64,000 bases of DNA from Pseudophaeomoniella oleicola (GCA_003868215.1 QWDQ01000019.1:344011-408010); one strand, 5' to 3'; counted from the first letter of the stretch, positions 1 through 11,877 are shown. The notes: a model not told the origin generated them from the letters alone. A program made the numbers and translations.

Positions 1-230
1 CCAAAAGCAAAAAGCAAAAAGGAAACACCAGTGGAAAAAAAAAAAACACAAGATACCCATTTACAAACCTCTCTCCGCACTTACTTATTTACTATTTTCT
101 ATTACTATTCTACGTACTTTTTATGTACATATATATATATATACCTACATAACATATTCTACATCAGTATATATCTCTCTCTCTCTATATATATATCACA
201 TCTTCTTGACCTCTCTCTCCCGCGGCAAAA

Positions 231-269
<39 letters not shown>

Positions 270-955
270 CAAAGACGTATGTATATCTATTATACCTTAC
301 TTACCTAGGTAAGGTAGGTACACATCCTCCTACAAGGTACTTGGGTACTTAGGTCCCTTATCCATCCATCCATCCAACCAAAGATCCAATGGTCCTTTTT
401 TTTCTTAAGCATCTCTCTTCTTTTTTATATATTTTTATATATTGGAAGTATATATAACTACCAAGTACGTAGATACATACATACCTAGGTACCTTAGGTG
501 TAAAAGAAAAATATGCCAACGTAGGACTTTTCATGTAAATTGTCGATGGCTTACCTACCTACCTACCTACATACCATAGTTATGTACGTAAGTTCAATTG
601 TCTCATCCACTCAAGGTACTAAAGAACTCAAGAATCTTTGTTTGTACCAAATCTTCATTTCATCCAAAAGTATGTGTGTGCCATCGATGATCGTGTTGTG
701 AAATTCGGGGGGCAATCCGAACGGTCGTAGTATTTTGCAATAACTCCTGAATGTACATTGATGGAACCCCCAGATGCATGTAAAAACCCTGTAGAAGCTT
801 GCATGCTTGCTCGCTGACATGTTTCCTTCCCATGATACTATACTGTACTATGCTGAAATCGTAGCTCATCATCAATTGATACAGCGCAATTCTCTCGTAT
901 ATCGTAGCCGACAAGGTCATTGAAATTTCCGGGAAAACAGAGCGGTCGTGAGAAA
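1..955. other. Intergenic, AT-rich and microsatellite-rich
   Basis: I see no convincing gene. The stretch holds A-runs, a (TA)n tract near 128-142, CT runs near 175-190, a GAAA tandem repeat, CATC repeats near 360-375 and several TACCTAGGTA/TACCTACC motifs (near 302, 482 and 550). Positions from about 660 to 955 are the probable 3' untranslated region of the chitin synthase on the minus strand. That part happens to stay open in the chitin synthase frame, so an ORF caller will wrongly extend the protein through it. Confidence 0.6.
233..269. repeat. GAAA tetranucleotide microsatellite
   Basis: About nine head-to-tail copies of GAAA, directly visible. It is a simple repeat in a noncoding AT-rich spacer. 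No function is suggested. Confidence 0.95.
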
Positions 956-3900
956 TCATACTCCGCGGAACTGTCAAAACAAGATTAGCCCTGTACTTCC
1001 AAACATAACCGAGAAATCGATGAATGATAGGAGATGAATAGAGAGAGGTGGAAGATGTCAAACTTACCAATCGAACAATCAAAAACCACATGGCACCACA
1101 GAACCTAAACAAACTCAATCCCGCAACGCTCCAAAGTACAACAGCCATATAAATCGTGCTCCGTTGTGTGCTCGTGTCTTTGACATTGATTTTCTCTAGA
1201 CCGGCGGCAGAAAGCACCACAGCAGCAAGGGCAAAATTACAGAAGATCCAGACTAGAACGACGGCGGATCTGAAACCTTTGTAATAATCTTCTTGTCTCT
1301 CTTGCTCCGAAGTTACCCGTTTTTCCTTGGGAGGCTTGGTGGCCAACCTAGTCATTTCGGTGTCATATTGAGCGTTGAGATCTCCATCGTCTTGAGGAAT
1401 ATGGACATCGACTTTACCGCCTGGTTTCATGTTTGCTGATGGAAGTTTCTCGGCCTTATCGTCACCCTTTGTACCCCAGGTGATGTCGTGCGTGTTACAG
1501 AAGGCATAAATGTTGAGGACGTTGATGTAGGTTGGCGTGAGAAGGATATATTGAATAAAGGAGGTGAACATGTGCCAGGGTTCGAAGAATATGAGCGAGG
1601 ACACTATCCACAGAACATAGGTTGAAGCTAGAGAGACGATCATGGAAAAGAATTGAGAGTTTTTGAAGATGGTAGAGAAGTTGAACGGTTTTCCAATGAG
1701 GTCTTCTTGAATTGATCTCACGGTGATGAAGACCGAGGCAAATATTAGGTAACACATGATCACGATCCAAAAGTAGACCATGGACATGTAGAATTTGTTG
1801 GATCCTTGAGGACGGTTGCCGAGGGCGAGCACAAAACAAGTAAGCAGGGTAGCGAGATAGAGCCATTCAAAGACCACTCCAAGTATCGAGCCAACATTTC
1901 CCAAAAGGTCTTTGTCCCCCAAAGAGAAGATGAGGATCCGGAAGACGAGGAAAAAGTTGCCAATCGCGAACCAAGCGAAGAGCATGTTGATCGTCTGATA
2001 GGTGAACTCAATCCACAAGGCGAACTTCCTCGCAGCGGAATGCTGACTTCTCCAAACCTGATAGAAATGGGCAATAGCGTACACTGCGGCGAAGAATGAA
2101 CCGTTGAGCCAACGCCTTCTCTGTAGGATGAACTCGGCCATTCTATCTGGCACGTCGGTTTCGCCAGTGGCCGATTTGACGTATTGTAGGATCCATCGGC
2201 AGTTGCGTTTTGTGACCAGTTCGAAACAGAGGATCCTGTCTTCTGCAAGATACATATTTGACGTGAACACACCGGCATTGGCACCGTGCATCGTTTCGCC
2301 CGCGAAGTACTTCTCCAGGGGACCTTGCCCGTTCTTGTCATTTTGAAGAGCCACATATCGATAAGCCGAAAAAGCGCCAGGCAATACAGAAATAAAGCCG
2401 AAAGCAGACTCCAATGGTTTGTCCAGGATATTTGACATCTTGTACTCGAAGTTCTGCGTCGCAACCAGAGGATTCAGAAGCTTTTTACCATGTGAAAGCA
2501 TGACCTTGATCTCACCGCAAGCACCACCGCACATTGGCTCAAGGTCAAAGGCCTTCCACAGATGATAGATTGAGTCCTTGCCAGGTTTGGTACCTGCGTC
2601 AATCAACACACAGATATTTGGGTCCAGCACTCTTCCGAAAGCCTGGAAGAACCACCTGTGCGAATTGATCTTCTTTTGGTTCTTTTCCTTCAGACAGAAG
2701 AGCATTTGCACCGGAGGTCCTTGCCGTGGCTTGAAAACGACCTGAGACCCTTTCAGATCAAGACCGACCTGGGTGGTGTATTCGTAAATATGTGCTGTAA
2801 CGTCTTTTCCGTTGACTTGCTGCTTTGCAATGCCGTCTTGGTACACTCCTAGACCTGCTAGGACTGCCCTCGTTCGCGGGTTGATCTTTGCACGGCCATC
2901 GCTGACCACACACACGACGATCTTCTTCCATGCCTCCTTACCCCAAGTCTTGCTGTTGGTCCTGGAACACATGTATTCAATATTCTTGAATACACCGGTC
3001 ATGGTTCTGGCAAACAAGAAATCATCCTCGTTGTACATAGTGACAACGATGAAGAGCTCGGTATGTCTAGGTTTCGCAAATAACCTTTGCCTCAAAGTAA
3101 AGCGCTCGTTGTAGAATTCGGAAGGATCGCAAGTCGCAGCCGAGTATCTCATATGTGTAAATTCATCACGTTCTGGTGGTTGCGCATGTGGTACTTGGGC
3201 CAACAGCTTCGGTGGGACCGGACAGTCCAATACCAAATTGCCGTTGAAAAGTTGCACTTCCTTTACCGTCTTCCATCTTCTCGGCGGCTCAGGGGTCCCT
3301 ATCGGTTCTATCGGTGGATCGTCTTGATACTGACCGATGTCTCCTACGTCGGCTGTCGGGTCCGGTCCATATGCGTTGTCCGGTCCCAGTATGGGGACGT
3401 GATCGTCATGAAATCTTCCGTCTGATGTTGGGTACTGGTCCAGGGCATAATCACCCTGCAGGTGCGGTTCGTACGGCTGGGTATAATAAGCGTCGTGATG
3501 TTCTTCAGGCGATATTGCGTAATCATTGCTCGGCGTCTGTCCATATGGCTGATGGGAGTCGTAGTTATAAGAGCCGTGAATGTTTTCCACTGAGTACTAA
3601 GGGAGATGTGAGTCACAGCTAGCTCTGGCAGCCATGAAGTTATTTGCACTTACAGTTGGTTGTGCAGCCAGGCGATCGCTTGAGGCTACAGGCATTTGAA
3701 GGAGTGGCTGGCCTGGTGGTGGGGGTAGGTAAGGACCATCATGAAGTTGGAATCCTTGTAACGGTCTACCGGGTGAGGCCGTTCGGTCATCGTGAGGCAT
3801 GACCGAGGGATGATAATCGTCTTCGTCACCGTCACCGTTATGGTGATCTAAAACAACGATTGATCAGTAAAGGTGCAGACCAATTGCGCATTAGCAACGA

Positions 3901-4096
3901 GAGTTTTGCGCAGGAGTCGATGACAGGTGCGGAACCTCTATTCTAGTCGAGAACCCGTTGACAGATATACGCGAGGTCTGAGTGTAGTACACGAGCGCCC
4001 AGGTTGCTGCGCCATGATAAGAGGGCGCATTTGCGAGAAAACAAGGAAACGGGGTAGTATAGGGACTCGTAACGCACCTAGACGATTGTATGACAT
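956..4096 (-). CDS. Chitin synthase, probably class I
   Basis: Polymerises UDP-GlcNAc into chitin at the plasma membrane or in chitosomes. The model has four exons: 4096-4078, 3847-3654, 3596-1068 and 970-956 (918 aa). The 19-nt first exon encodes MSYNRL and joins a Gly/Asp/Pro-rich N-terminal tail. The catalytic region runs from about residue 190. It shows the family blocks [31 protein letters not shown] and the catalytic QRRRW at about 563-567. Several membrane spans follow. The last 15-nt exon supplies FRGV and the stop. The donor is GTAAGT at 1067 and the acceptor is CAG at 971. The [11 protein letters not shown] block and the wording around [12 protein letters not shown] fit class I better than class II or III, but that is from memory of the family. 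Reading through the last intron leaves the frame open to 660, which I consider an artefact. It may work with the activator gene at 34362-36973. Confidence 0.9.
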
Positions 4097-5582
4097 TGTT
4101 CAGGCGAACCGGGAGTCGGTGCTCCTCTCTGACAACTGGAAGATGCTTTCGGGAGGTAATGGATTGCGGAGTAACAGCAACGTGAGAGTTGGAATGTAGG
4201 GTTGGCTGGACTGGCTCAAGAGTAAACTCGGAGCGTCGACGTCACCTCTCTTTAGATGCAACCAAGCCCTTGCGTAGTCCTCAGCGTGGACTCTGCGTGG
4301 ATATTGCGTGTCAGATGGCCGTCCCTCGATGATCGAGCGGGTTTGTGGTCGTTTCAGATGTTGTGCAAAAGACCAGTTGCTATGCGGGCCATACGAGTTG
4401 ACGACCAATTTTTTGTTTGGCTTCCAGGGTTTGTTTACTCACCACTGGCGGGTCCAGAGAATCGACTTTGGCTCGGAGGACAATAGCGACAGAGTTCAAC
4501 AATGGCGACAAGCAGATTCAGACAAACCACACACTTCTGAGCTTTTCTAACGAGTCATTTTCATGGAGTTGAAAATTGAATAATGATTGAGATCAAGTGA
4601 TGAGAAGTGTGCCATGGCTACGAACCACTTGACTGGGCTGTGCCATCATCGACCAATGATGAAACACAAGCGCGCCTGATCCCCTTGTTACATAAGCTCC
4701 GTGAGAAGTTGGTTGGCTTCTATTAGTTAAAACTATCTAGTTAAGGTTGGTTGTAATGGGGGGTACGTTCACTGTTGCTAATAATATCAATCTCATACAA
4801 TGAATTCATTGTTCTCTTCCTCATCACTTTTTACCTAGGTACTACGTAGTAGGGCTAAGTTAAATTACTGTAGGTTCTTCTGTTAAGCCTTGTTTCAAGA
4901 GGATCTTGTTCGCTGTCACTTTGAAGCCAATCTTCACTAATTACAGCAAGTACCACGTAAGTACTAACATATTTACTACATACCTATACCTTTTTCTCGC
5001 ACTTCGGACAGTGTAGACAAGAGCCACAAATACTACGTTAAAGTGCTGGCGAGACTCATCTCATCTCATCTCGTATTAAGGGCCCCGCCGCCACACCGCT
5101 GCAAAACACTCAGCCACATATGACGTTTCCCAACCCGCAATGTTACCTAACCTGCCCTACGTAGTATTAGCACACAGCCACACCTCAACACTGGGAGGAG
5201 GCATTCGTATATTTGGGTTACTTAAGACTGTGGCTTGATACTAATTACTACGTAGGTAGTATTTACTATGGGGTAGTAGAAGAAAGAGAGAGATTCTGGT
5301 AATTGAAACAGAGTACGTGATTTCTGTTTCTGTATGTTGAATAACACGATATTCGCATTCCTTCGTCATACTTAGCTTAGTGCTTGCGAGTCTTCGTTCG
5401 TAGTATCGATATGCTGTCAACGATCGATGAACATGCGCATGCTCAAGTGATGTAGGTAGTCTGGCTAGACGGATATATGTCCAACGGAAAATTGAAGTTC
5501 AAAAAGAGGTTGAATACATGAAAGCATATCATCATCGCCGTCAATCCGTCCTGCACCAAAAAACCCCAAGGTGCCGTCGGCC
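4097..5582. other. Intergenic, no gene seen
   Basis: About 1.5 kb between the chitin synthase start and the methyltransferase stop. The part next to 4096 is the probable chitin synthase promoter and 5' leader. The stretch from about 4740 to 5410 is AT-rich with palindromic motifs (TACCTAGGTA at 4832, TACTACGTAGTA at 4840, CTACGTAG near 5157 and 5248). The short open frames here have no recognisable similarity and no good splice context. Confidence 0.5.
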
Positions 5583-6668
5583 TCACTCAGGTCGCTGCCC
5601 ACAAATAAAATGCCACTTTAAATACAAATGCAAACTCCGATCCATGAATTCACTTCGTACCCCAGCCATAGAGATCTCCGTCTCTTCCATGCTCTTGCCC
5701 AGCACCCTCGTGTAGAATGCCACAGTGAAGGTGGGGATCGCCTCGATCATCTGCACTTTCTGGATGTGTCCGACCTGCTTCAGCTTCGGATCCTTGGCCC
5801 AACCACCGATGGGGACCTTGTGAACGTCTTCGCGGACGTTGACGAATCCGGCGTCAATCATCCATTGTTTGTGCAGGTGGGCGATATTGAGAACCTTGCC
5901 GACCGATGTGCTGGCCTCGTCGACGTTGCGGATCCAAGCGTTGCACCATTTAGCTCGGTTGATGGTATCGTCGTCGCTATTGAGCCAGCATTCATGCTCT
6001 TGTATTTCGAGCCAGCCACCAGGTTTCAGGTTGTTGAGGGCTTGCTTATAGAACGCTGGCCAGTCAGAAATACCGCCACAGAGTGCCCGAGCGTGAATGA
6101 AATCAAATGGTTCTGGAAACGTCCATGTGGATTCGGCATCGTCGATGTAGAACTGACAGTTTGGAGGAACCCAGCTGGGTTGTATCGGGCTCAGATCTGT
6201 GCCGGTAATCTGAGCGTTTGGGAATTCATCAGCAATGTCAATGGCCCATATTCCGGTGCCAGTGCCGACGTCCAAGATCCTCTCCGGCGGTTTCGTCTCT
6301 GCGACGGGAGCAATGTAGAGTGCACCATCTAACATCATGCGGAAAATATGGTGCAGAAGATCCAGACGGCTTTGCTCCTGTTCATCGTTGGGGAGCAAAT
6401 ACTCTCCATTACCCCAGGCACTGAAGCGGCGTCCATTTTCATACCGATAGTCGAAGATTGAAGAGCGGATACTTTCGCTGAAGGATGAGAAGTTGTCTTC
6501 GCCCAGAGAAGAATCGTTATCACTTGAATCTTGTTGGATCTGTTATCGTGCTCCAATTAATACCCTGAGAGACTTCATGGTGATCTGGAAATATAGCTTG
6601 TCACCACTTACAATGGAGTCGTCGTCCACCACGTTCATCCCACCAACATTCTGGCCGCCATCATCCAT
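5583..6668 (-). CDS. LaeA-like SAM-dependent methyltransferase
   Basis: Two exons, 6668-6612 and 6539-5583 (337 aa), separated by a 72-nt GTAAGT...CAG intron. The start is the ATG of MDDGGQN. The acidic Ser-rich N-terminus leads into FDYRYENGRRF and YLLPNDEQEQ, a signature of the fungal LaeA/UMTA-type family. The class I SAM-binding motif ILDVGTGTGIWAI lies at about 106-118, followed by the acidic GTDLSPIQPSWVPPN region. Later blocks are PGGWLEIQE (post-motif III) and WFHK-like QWMIDAGF. Family members include the secondary-metabolism regulator LaeA and many paralogues of unknown substrate. I do not claim this is LaeA itself. The length is normal and there is no signal peptide or membrane span. 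It is about 2 kb from a P450 on the same strand, which is suggestive but not a cluster by itself. Confidence 0.88.
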
Positions 6669-7335
6669 AATTATATCGGCCCTTCAATTCATGCCCTTTG
6701 CACCTATGTATTTGTCCTCACCCTTGCGCTGGCGTCAGGGCCTTTTCACACGGGCCACAATGGCTACTTACGGTCGCTGAGCTGGTATGACTGCGTCGAC
6801 GATAGAATCACGACGAGATACTGCAGCATCACATGTTCCGACCTGGAAAAGAAAGTGTACAACTCTTTTTTCTTTTTTGGAGATCTTCGAAGAAATTTCA
6901 GGAGGGTTACACTTTCACTGTCAATTGGATACATGTACAGCGTGTGGTTACCTCCTCAACGTAAGGTTAGGTAGCCGTAGTATTTGGAGATTGGAGACCA
7001 CCATCAAGGCCAAAAAGTGTCCTTTTTCGTTACCGGAGCGAGAACGACTATGGGAGTGGGCAAGGCTGGGGGGAGGGTTTCAAGCGAGAAGGGCAGGCTA
7101 CTGTAAGAAATCGGTGACAACCTCGCAATGCAGTGCGGTTATTGGTGTGTGATGTATCACACTACGAAAGATGCTGGGGCAGATCCACGCGGATGAACAG
7201 CTTCCGCCTGCCAAAAGATGCCTAAAACTTTGGCTCTACGTGTAGTACACTCGGGGACATCAGTTTTTACCCAGGATTTGCTTGGGGGAGATACGTAGTA
7301 GATAAAAACTAATGTTCCCTGGTTGTATGTAGACA

Positions 7336-7349
7336 GTACTACGTAGTAC
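7336..7349. repeat. Perfect palindrome GTACTACGTAGTAC, copy 1
   Basis: A 14-bp perfect inverted repeat. An identical copy lies at 8570-8583 and shorter relatives (TACTACGTAGTA, CTACGTAG) occur in other spacers of this window. None was seen in coding exons. Confidence 0.9.
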
Positions 7350-8100
7350 AGTATTTTGATGGATACCGTGGTAATTAATCAATACTACGTACGGTAGTAT
7401 TGATGAGGAACCTCACTGACTGCACCCTGACAAATGAATAGTCTGAGTACCTAGGTAAGGTAATTATAGACAGGGACCTACATGGGTTGATAAATAACCA
7501 TATAAAGATAGGTAGGAACACTGGTAACTGTACAGTGATAGCAAAGTCACTTGTCTTGTTCTTCATGACTCAAATGACCTTCAACACACTGACCTCTTAT
7601 CGTCGCCCTCAGTGCTCTTTCTCTCTGCTACTACTATTACGTAGTAATTGTACCTGACTCAAACAAGTTCTCATAGTCGGTAATTAATACATCATCTATA
7701 GGTATGATTCGTAACCATAATGGAGTCCGTCTACTAGTAACTTGGACCCATCGCCATCACAGGCGATCCCACGTGTCAATGGATCCTCTTTGAACGGCTC
7801 TAATGATTATGATCCATATTTCCTACGTACTACGTAAGATAGTAACGCCCGCACGCACGCCCGCCCTGCAACTTCTCGCCTATCTCGCTATTGTAGATAC
7901 AGTATGTAATAGATACCTTACCTACCTAATTACTACTACCTATTACATATCAACGAAGCGGATTCCTGTTTCCATTATCGCCTAACCATCACACTCTTCC
8001 CACAAGCGCCCGTGCCCATCCCGCTCGCCCGGCCTCACCAAATAGAGAGTCTAAGATCCCTGTACACGTCTACTCACGATCAGAAAAGCCGACCGGCCTG

Positions 8101-8122
8101 CCAGCCAGCCAGCCAGCCAGCC
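8101..8122. repeat. CCAG tetranucleotide repeat
   Basis: Five copies of CCAG in tandem plus a partial copy, directly visible in the spacer. No function is inferred. Confidence 0.9.
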
Positions 8123-8235
8123 GCTCGCAGTAAAGTAATTACTGTGCTATGGCCACCGCCGCCGCCGCCGTTTCGACCAAGTCAGAGCAGAAAGAAAGCC
8201 AAACTGATGGTGAGGGAAAGGGTTTGTTTGGCCCT

Positions 8236-8259
8236 TACGTAGGTACGTAGGTACGTAGG
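8236..8259. repeat. Three tandem TACGTAGG units
   Basis: Three exact 8-bp head-to-tail units. They combine the TACGTA palindrome core and the AGGTA core that recur separately in this window. Confidence 0.9.
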
Positions 8260-8569
8260 ATATCTCGATCTACATCAATAATTGAAACAGAATCTTGCTC
8301 ATGCAATAGACCTGTCTACCTATATACCTAGCCTCCTGCTGCTATATGATAGGTACCTTAGGTAGGTATGCATAATACATCTAATCTTGGTGACAGACAG
8401 TGTCCATCTCATTTGATTTTGTCTTGAAAGGGAAAAGACACCTTTCTTGTTCCCCTCATGAACGAAATGCCATGCACGTGAATAAAGGGACTCGGTAAGC
8501 CTTCATCCGGTAACTTCCGTCAGCTTCTGCATCGCTATCAAAGTAGACCGTTTTATGACTCGAAAGGAT

Positions 8570-8583
8570 GTACTACGTAGTAC
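8570..8583. repeat. Perfect palindrome GTACTACGTAGTAC, copy 2
   Basis: Identical to the 14-bp palindrome at 7336-7349, 1.2 kb away in the same spacer. Confidence 0.9.
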
Positions 8584-8682
8584 ATAGGAAGCCCATGATA
8601 TAGCTTCGGGGTTACTGAGAGTGAGGCGTGCATTTGAAGAGGAAGCATGTCGTTATCTTCAGGGTGACATGTACAGTACTAT

Positions 8683-8702
8683 GTACCTAGGTACCTAGGT
8701 AC
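8683..8702. repeat. 20-bp perfect palindrome built of GTACCTAG units
   Basis: GTACCTAGGTACCTAGGTAC is self-complementary over its whole length. It sits just beyond the stop codon of the P450, so it may be transcribed in the 3' UTR and could form a hairpin. Confidence 0.9.
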
Positions 8703-8737
8703 CCATATAACTATTTGCTCATGTGCACAATTGCCTT

Positions 8738-10453
8738 TCACTCAACACACCTGACTCTGATACCCTTGGAGTCCAACTTTGGACTGGGAAGGAAGAAATC
8801 ATGAGCCAGCTTCACATCACTCTCATCCGTCTCGAACAACTCGAACTTAAACCTCCTGAACACGTTGGCTAATGCAAGATAGAGCTCTGCGTGTGCGAGA
8901 CTAACAATTTCCAGAATTAGCAATTACTTCACAGTAAAAGGGATAAGGAGTCGGCAGGGGTCTATGACCTACTTGATGCCAAGGCACGAACGTGTCCCTT
9001 TTTGGAAGAAGACGAAAAACCGTTCGAGACTGGATCCATCCGGAAGTTTTGGAGGATTTATCCATCGCTCAGGTTTGAATTTATTGTGTTCCGGAAAGAT
9101 CTGTTCATCGTTGCTGACATCCATCATGGTCATCGAAATTGGTGTGCGTGGCGGGATGACCCAGTCTTCGTAGACGACTGGCTTGGGGAGTAGCCGGGGG
9201 TTACGTGCCGTCACTGGATTGGACAAACGCACGGATTCGCGCAAGCAGCCTGTAAGGTATGGAAGCTTCTCGAGATCGGTCCATTTAGGCTTGATAGCCG
9301 GGTCTGGAATGGCGGCTTCCAGTTCCTTCCGCAGCGTCTCATAAACCGTAGGGTTAAAGATGATGTGAAAGGCGCCAACGGACAGCGCCCACCCGGCGGT
9401 ACTAATCCCCGCGCCAACGACGAGCTGAGCTTCGTCCTGCATGCGATCCGTGGCCTTCTGACTCTCAGGGAGATTGGGGTTTTCGAGAAGCTCTTGGAAA
9501 ACGGTGGGTACCGAAGATTTGCTAACAGGTTGATGTTTGCCTTCTTTCAAGGCAATGACTTGTTTCCGAAGGTCTTTCTGAAGCTGGAACATCATGGCGA
9601 ATAATGGCTCGGATTTTGCCAGCCATGACTCTGGGAGAGCAAACAAGATCTTGGGGACAATTGGAAACTGCAGAGAAAGATGGCCACTGATGCTAACTGC
9701 CATGAACGGTTCGTGAAATGTAGTCTCAAAGTCCTGTGGCCACGTCAACAACAATTCCATGCTTCCCCTTGACTGACGTACCTTTGAGCCTAAATGATCA
9801 TAATTCAAATCAAATAAATACTGCATGATAACGTCGCCGGAAAATGCCATGAAAGCCCGATTCAAACGGAAAGGCTTCCCATTTGCCTTGTACTCGGTAA
9901 TCCTACCAATCAACTGATCCACCTTGCGTTGTACAACAGGCTCGACGTCGAGGATTTTCTGCCTCGAGAAGAAGGGGTTGAGCGCATTGCGGCGAATGGT
10001 ATGAAGGTCAGCCCATGGGGTAGCAAAGACAGACTGGTCACTGTTGAACCGATTTGCCATCCAGTCATACTTGTCGACCCTTCCGGCCTTGGTGTACAGT
10101 GTATCATAGAATTCGGAATCCTTGATGTGGATTTCATCTGGCACAATCCGAACAATAGGGCCTGTTGGTACCGATTAAACCATGTCTGGCTCCAGTTGCG
10201 GACGCAAAGATGAAAGCATTATCTAAGATAGGCACGTACCGTATTTCCTGTGATATTCGTCAATGGCGAATGTGAATTGCCCTTTTTTCACAACTTCATA
10301 GTAGAACTCGTGCCATCTACTGATGGCAGCATACTTCGGACCTGGGAATTTGGCCAGCGGATGAAAGTAGAGTCGGTATACGACCAGGCCTATCAGATAC
10401 ACGAGCCAGGCAATGGCAGCAGTCCCGACAGACTGCCACAGATTAACATGCAT
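8738..10453 (-). CDS. Cytochrome P450 monooxygenase
   Basis: Three exons: 10453-10240, 10161-8973 and 8900-8738 (521 aa). The introns are 78 nt (GTACGT...CAG) and 72 nt (GTAGGT...TAG) and the frame closes cleanly. One N-terminal membrane anchor (about residues 8-30) is followed by the Pro-rich hinge FHPLAKFPGP, as in microsomal fungal P450s. The I-helix region reads GAGISTAGWAL, the K-helix ExxR is LRESVRL, the PERF-like block is FKPERW and the heme loop is FQKGTRSCLG with the axial Cys at about 464. The second intron splits the codon after CLGI, within the heme-binding region. The style resembles fungal benzoate 4-hydroxylase/trichodiene oxygenase-like P450s of the secondary metabolism type, but the substrate cannot be read from the sequence. 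The nearest same-strand neighbour is the LaeA-like methyltransferase. Confidence 0.92.
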
Positions 10454-11877
10454 GCCTGGGATTAAATCACTTGGTGCGCAGAACGGAATGTTTTAGCAGT
10501 GAATATGTACTCAATTATACAAGCGACTGTGCTGGGATGCCACACGAACGTCGATAGAATCCCTCGAGCTTGCTCTCCGTATATTGATTGCAGGAAATGC
10601 ACGTGTTCGTCGTTGAGACCACGAGGGAAACGCACGACCAGGGAGCTTCATGCATTTGAGACGAGAGACACACCGATCGCACCGATAACGTGCATGGCAG
10701 GCGACCACTGTGGTGGGCGTGGAGTGCTGTACTCTACAATCGGGCGCTGTGACCAATGGGTTGATACAGGAAAAGGTGTGCATACTAGACTGTAATCAAT
10801 GCCCGGCAATTGGTAGAAGATGCGTTCGAACATGGTTAAGAAGAAAGTGTTTAACCAGGAAGAGAAACGTCCCATCACCGAGGCGAAGAACAGCGCGAGA
10901 GCGGCAGTCTTAGAGTTCCACTGACCCAACGTCGAGGCCAATCGGGGAGCGCACTGTTAATTGACTTCTCCCATAGTGCTACGGTATGTGCTAGGCGAGG
11001 TAGCGTAGTAGGTATCGTCTCTTGGGGGGGGGGGGATGCAATAGAATTCCAGGTTGTGATCTCGTTATCGCACTATTAGGAAAAGGAGTAAGGATCGTTG
11101 CTGTATTACATTTGCACCTTCGGATAATGTGGAAGAACTTAACGGAAGCCGGCATAACCCGCGCGTTATCGTCCAGCGACGGCGTGCCCGTCGAGAAGCC
11201 TCGAAGCCATCCTTTTCTCTCCACTTGGCTCTGCTGTGCCTCGGTGCTTTCTTTGTCGGTGGGCATCATCATCGCCCTACATCATAGTACAGTAATGACA
11301 GACCCTAGCCACAGTAGCACGAGCAGGAGTAGGTGTCTTGCACGACACGGTAGCAACCTTGTCCTCTCATCCCTATTGAACAGAAGGCGAGATATGTTGG
11401 CGAGAAAGTTGCCTGAGCACGGACAGCGTGCATACATCTAGAAGTTCAAGTGATTAACTTAGGTAGAGAGGTAACTACTAGTAGTTGGTATTGCAGCACG
11501 CCGTGTGTATAACACGTCTGCTCATGATAAGCCTCATCGCTTATTTACCCCCTTGATTTGTCCCAGGGTAATGTCTGGGCGAACGCCTCGAGAATCATGT
11601 TGGCATGACCCCTCCCCTGAGAACTCTCTTCTAACTGTCTGTGCAGGATGTAGCATCCGACTGAACCTCAAACCTGCATACGCACGCATGCATCAGGCTA
11701 CGGATGGACACCGTTCTTTCTCTAGCTTTACTGCACGGGACGTCGTTTGAATGGTATTACTCTCTACGCACCTATAATTCGTACACGTTCAAGTGGAAAC
11801 GCCACTTTACAAGTATCATTGACATCGCTTGGGAAACGCTCAGTACGAGAAGTATCGGAATCTTAGTCCTTGTGCCC
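10454..11877. other. Intergenic, no convincing gene
   Basis: About 1.4 kb between the P450 promoter and the Kelch gene 3' end. It contains an 11-base G run at 11024-11034. Open frames of 70-140 codons exist on both strands but lack recognisable domains. Confidence 0.45.

Larger units (their letters stand above)
6669..8737. other. Intergenic, motif-rich, no gene seen
   Basis: About 2.1 kb separating the methyltransferase promoter from the P450 3' end. From 7230 to 8720 it is studded with TACGTA and CCTAGG palindromes. These include exact copies of GTACTACGTAGTAC at 7336-7349 and 8570-8583, three tandem TACGTAGG units at 8236-8259 and a 20-bp perfect palindrome at 8683-8702. Short ORFs here look like chance. 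Confidence 0.5.

Noticed and set aside
31-312. 93-codon frame at the left edge
   Set aside because: Its composition comes from TA, CT and GAAA microsatellites. No start context or domain.
1-600. Possible telomere or subtelomere at the left end
   Set aside because: No TTAGGG/CCCTAA arrays. Only simple repeats and TACCTAGG-type motifs that also occur far inside the window.
10648-10941. 97-codon minus-strand frame upstream of the P450
   Set aside because: Partly hydrophobic, but no similarity or splice link to the P450 could be seen. It lies in its promoter region.
11022-11441. 139-codon frame beginning at a G homopolymer
   Set aside because: The beginning is coded by the G run and the remainder has no domain. 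Both strands have similar chance frames.
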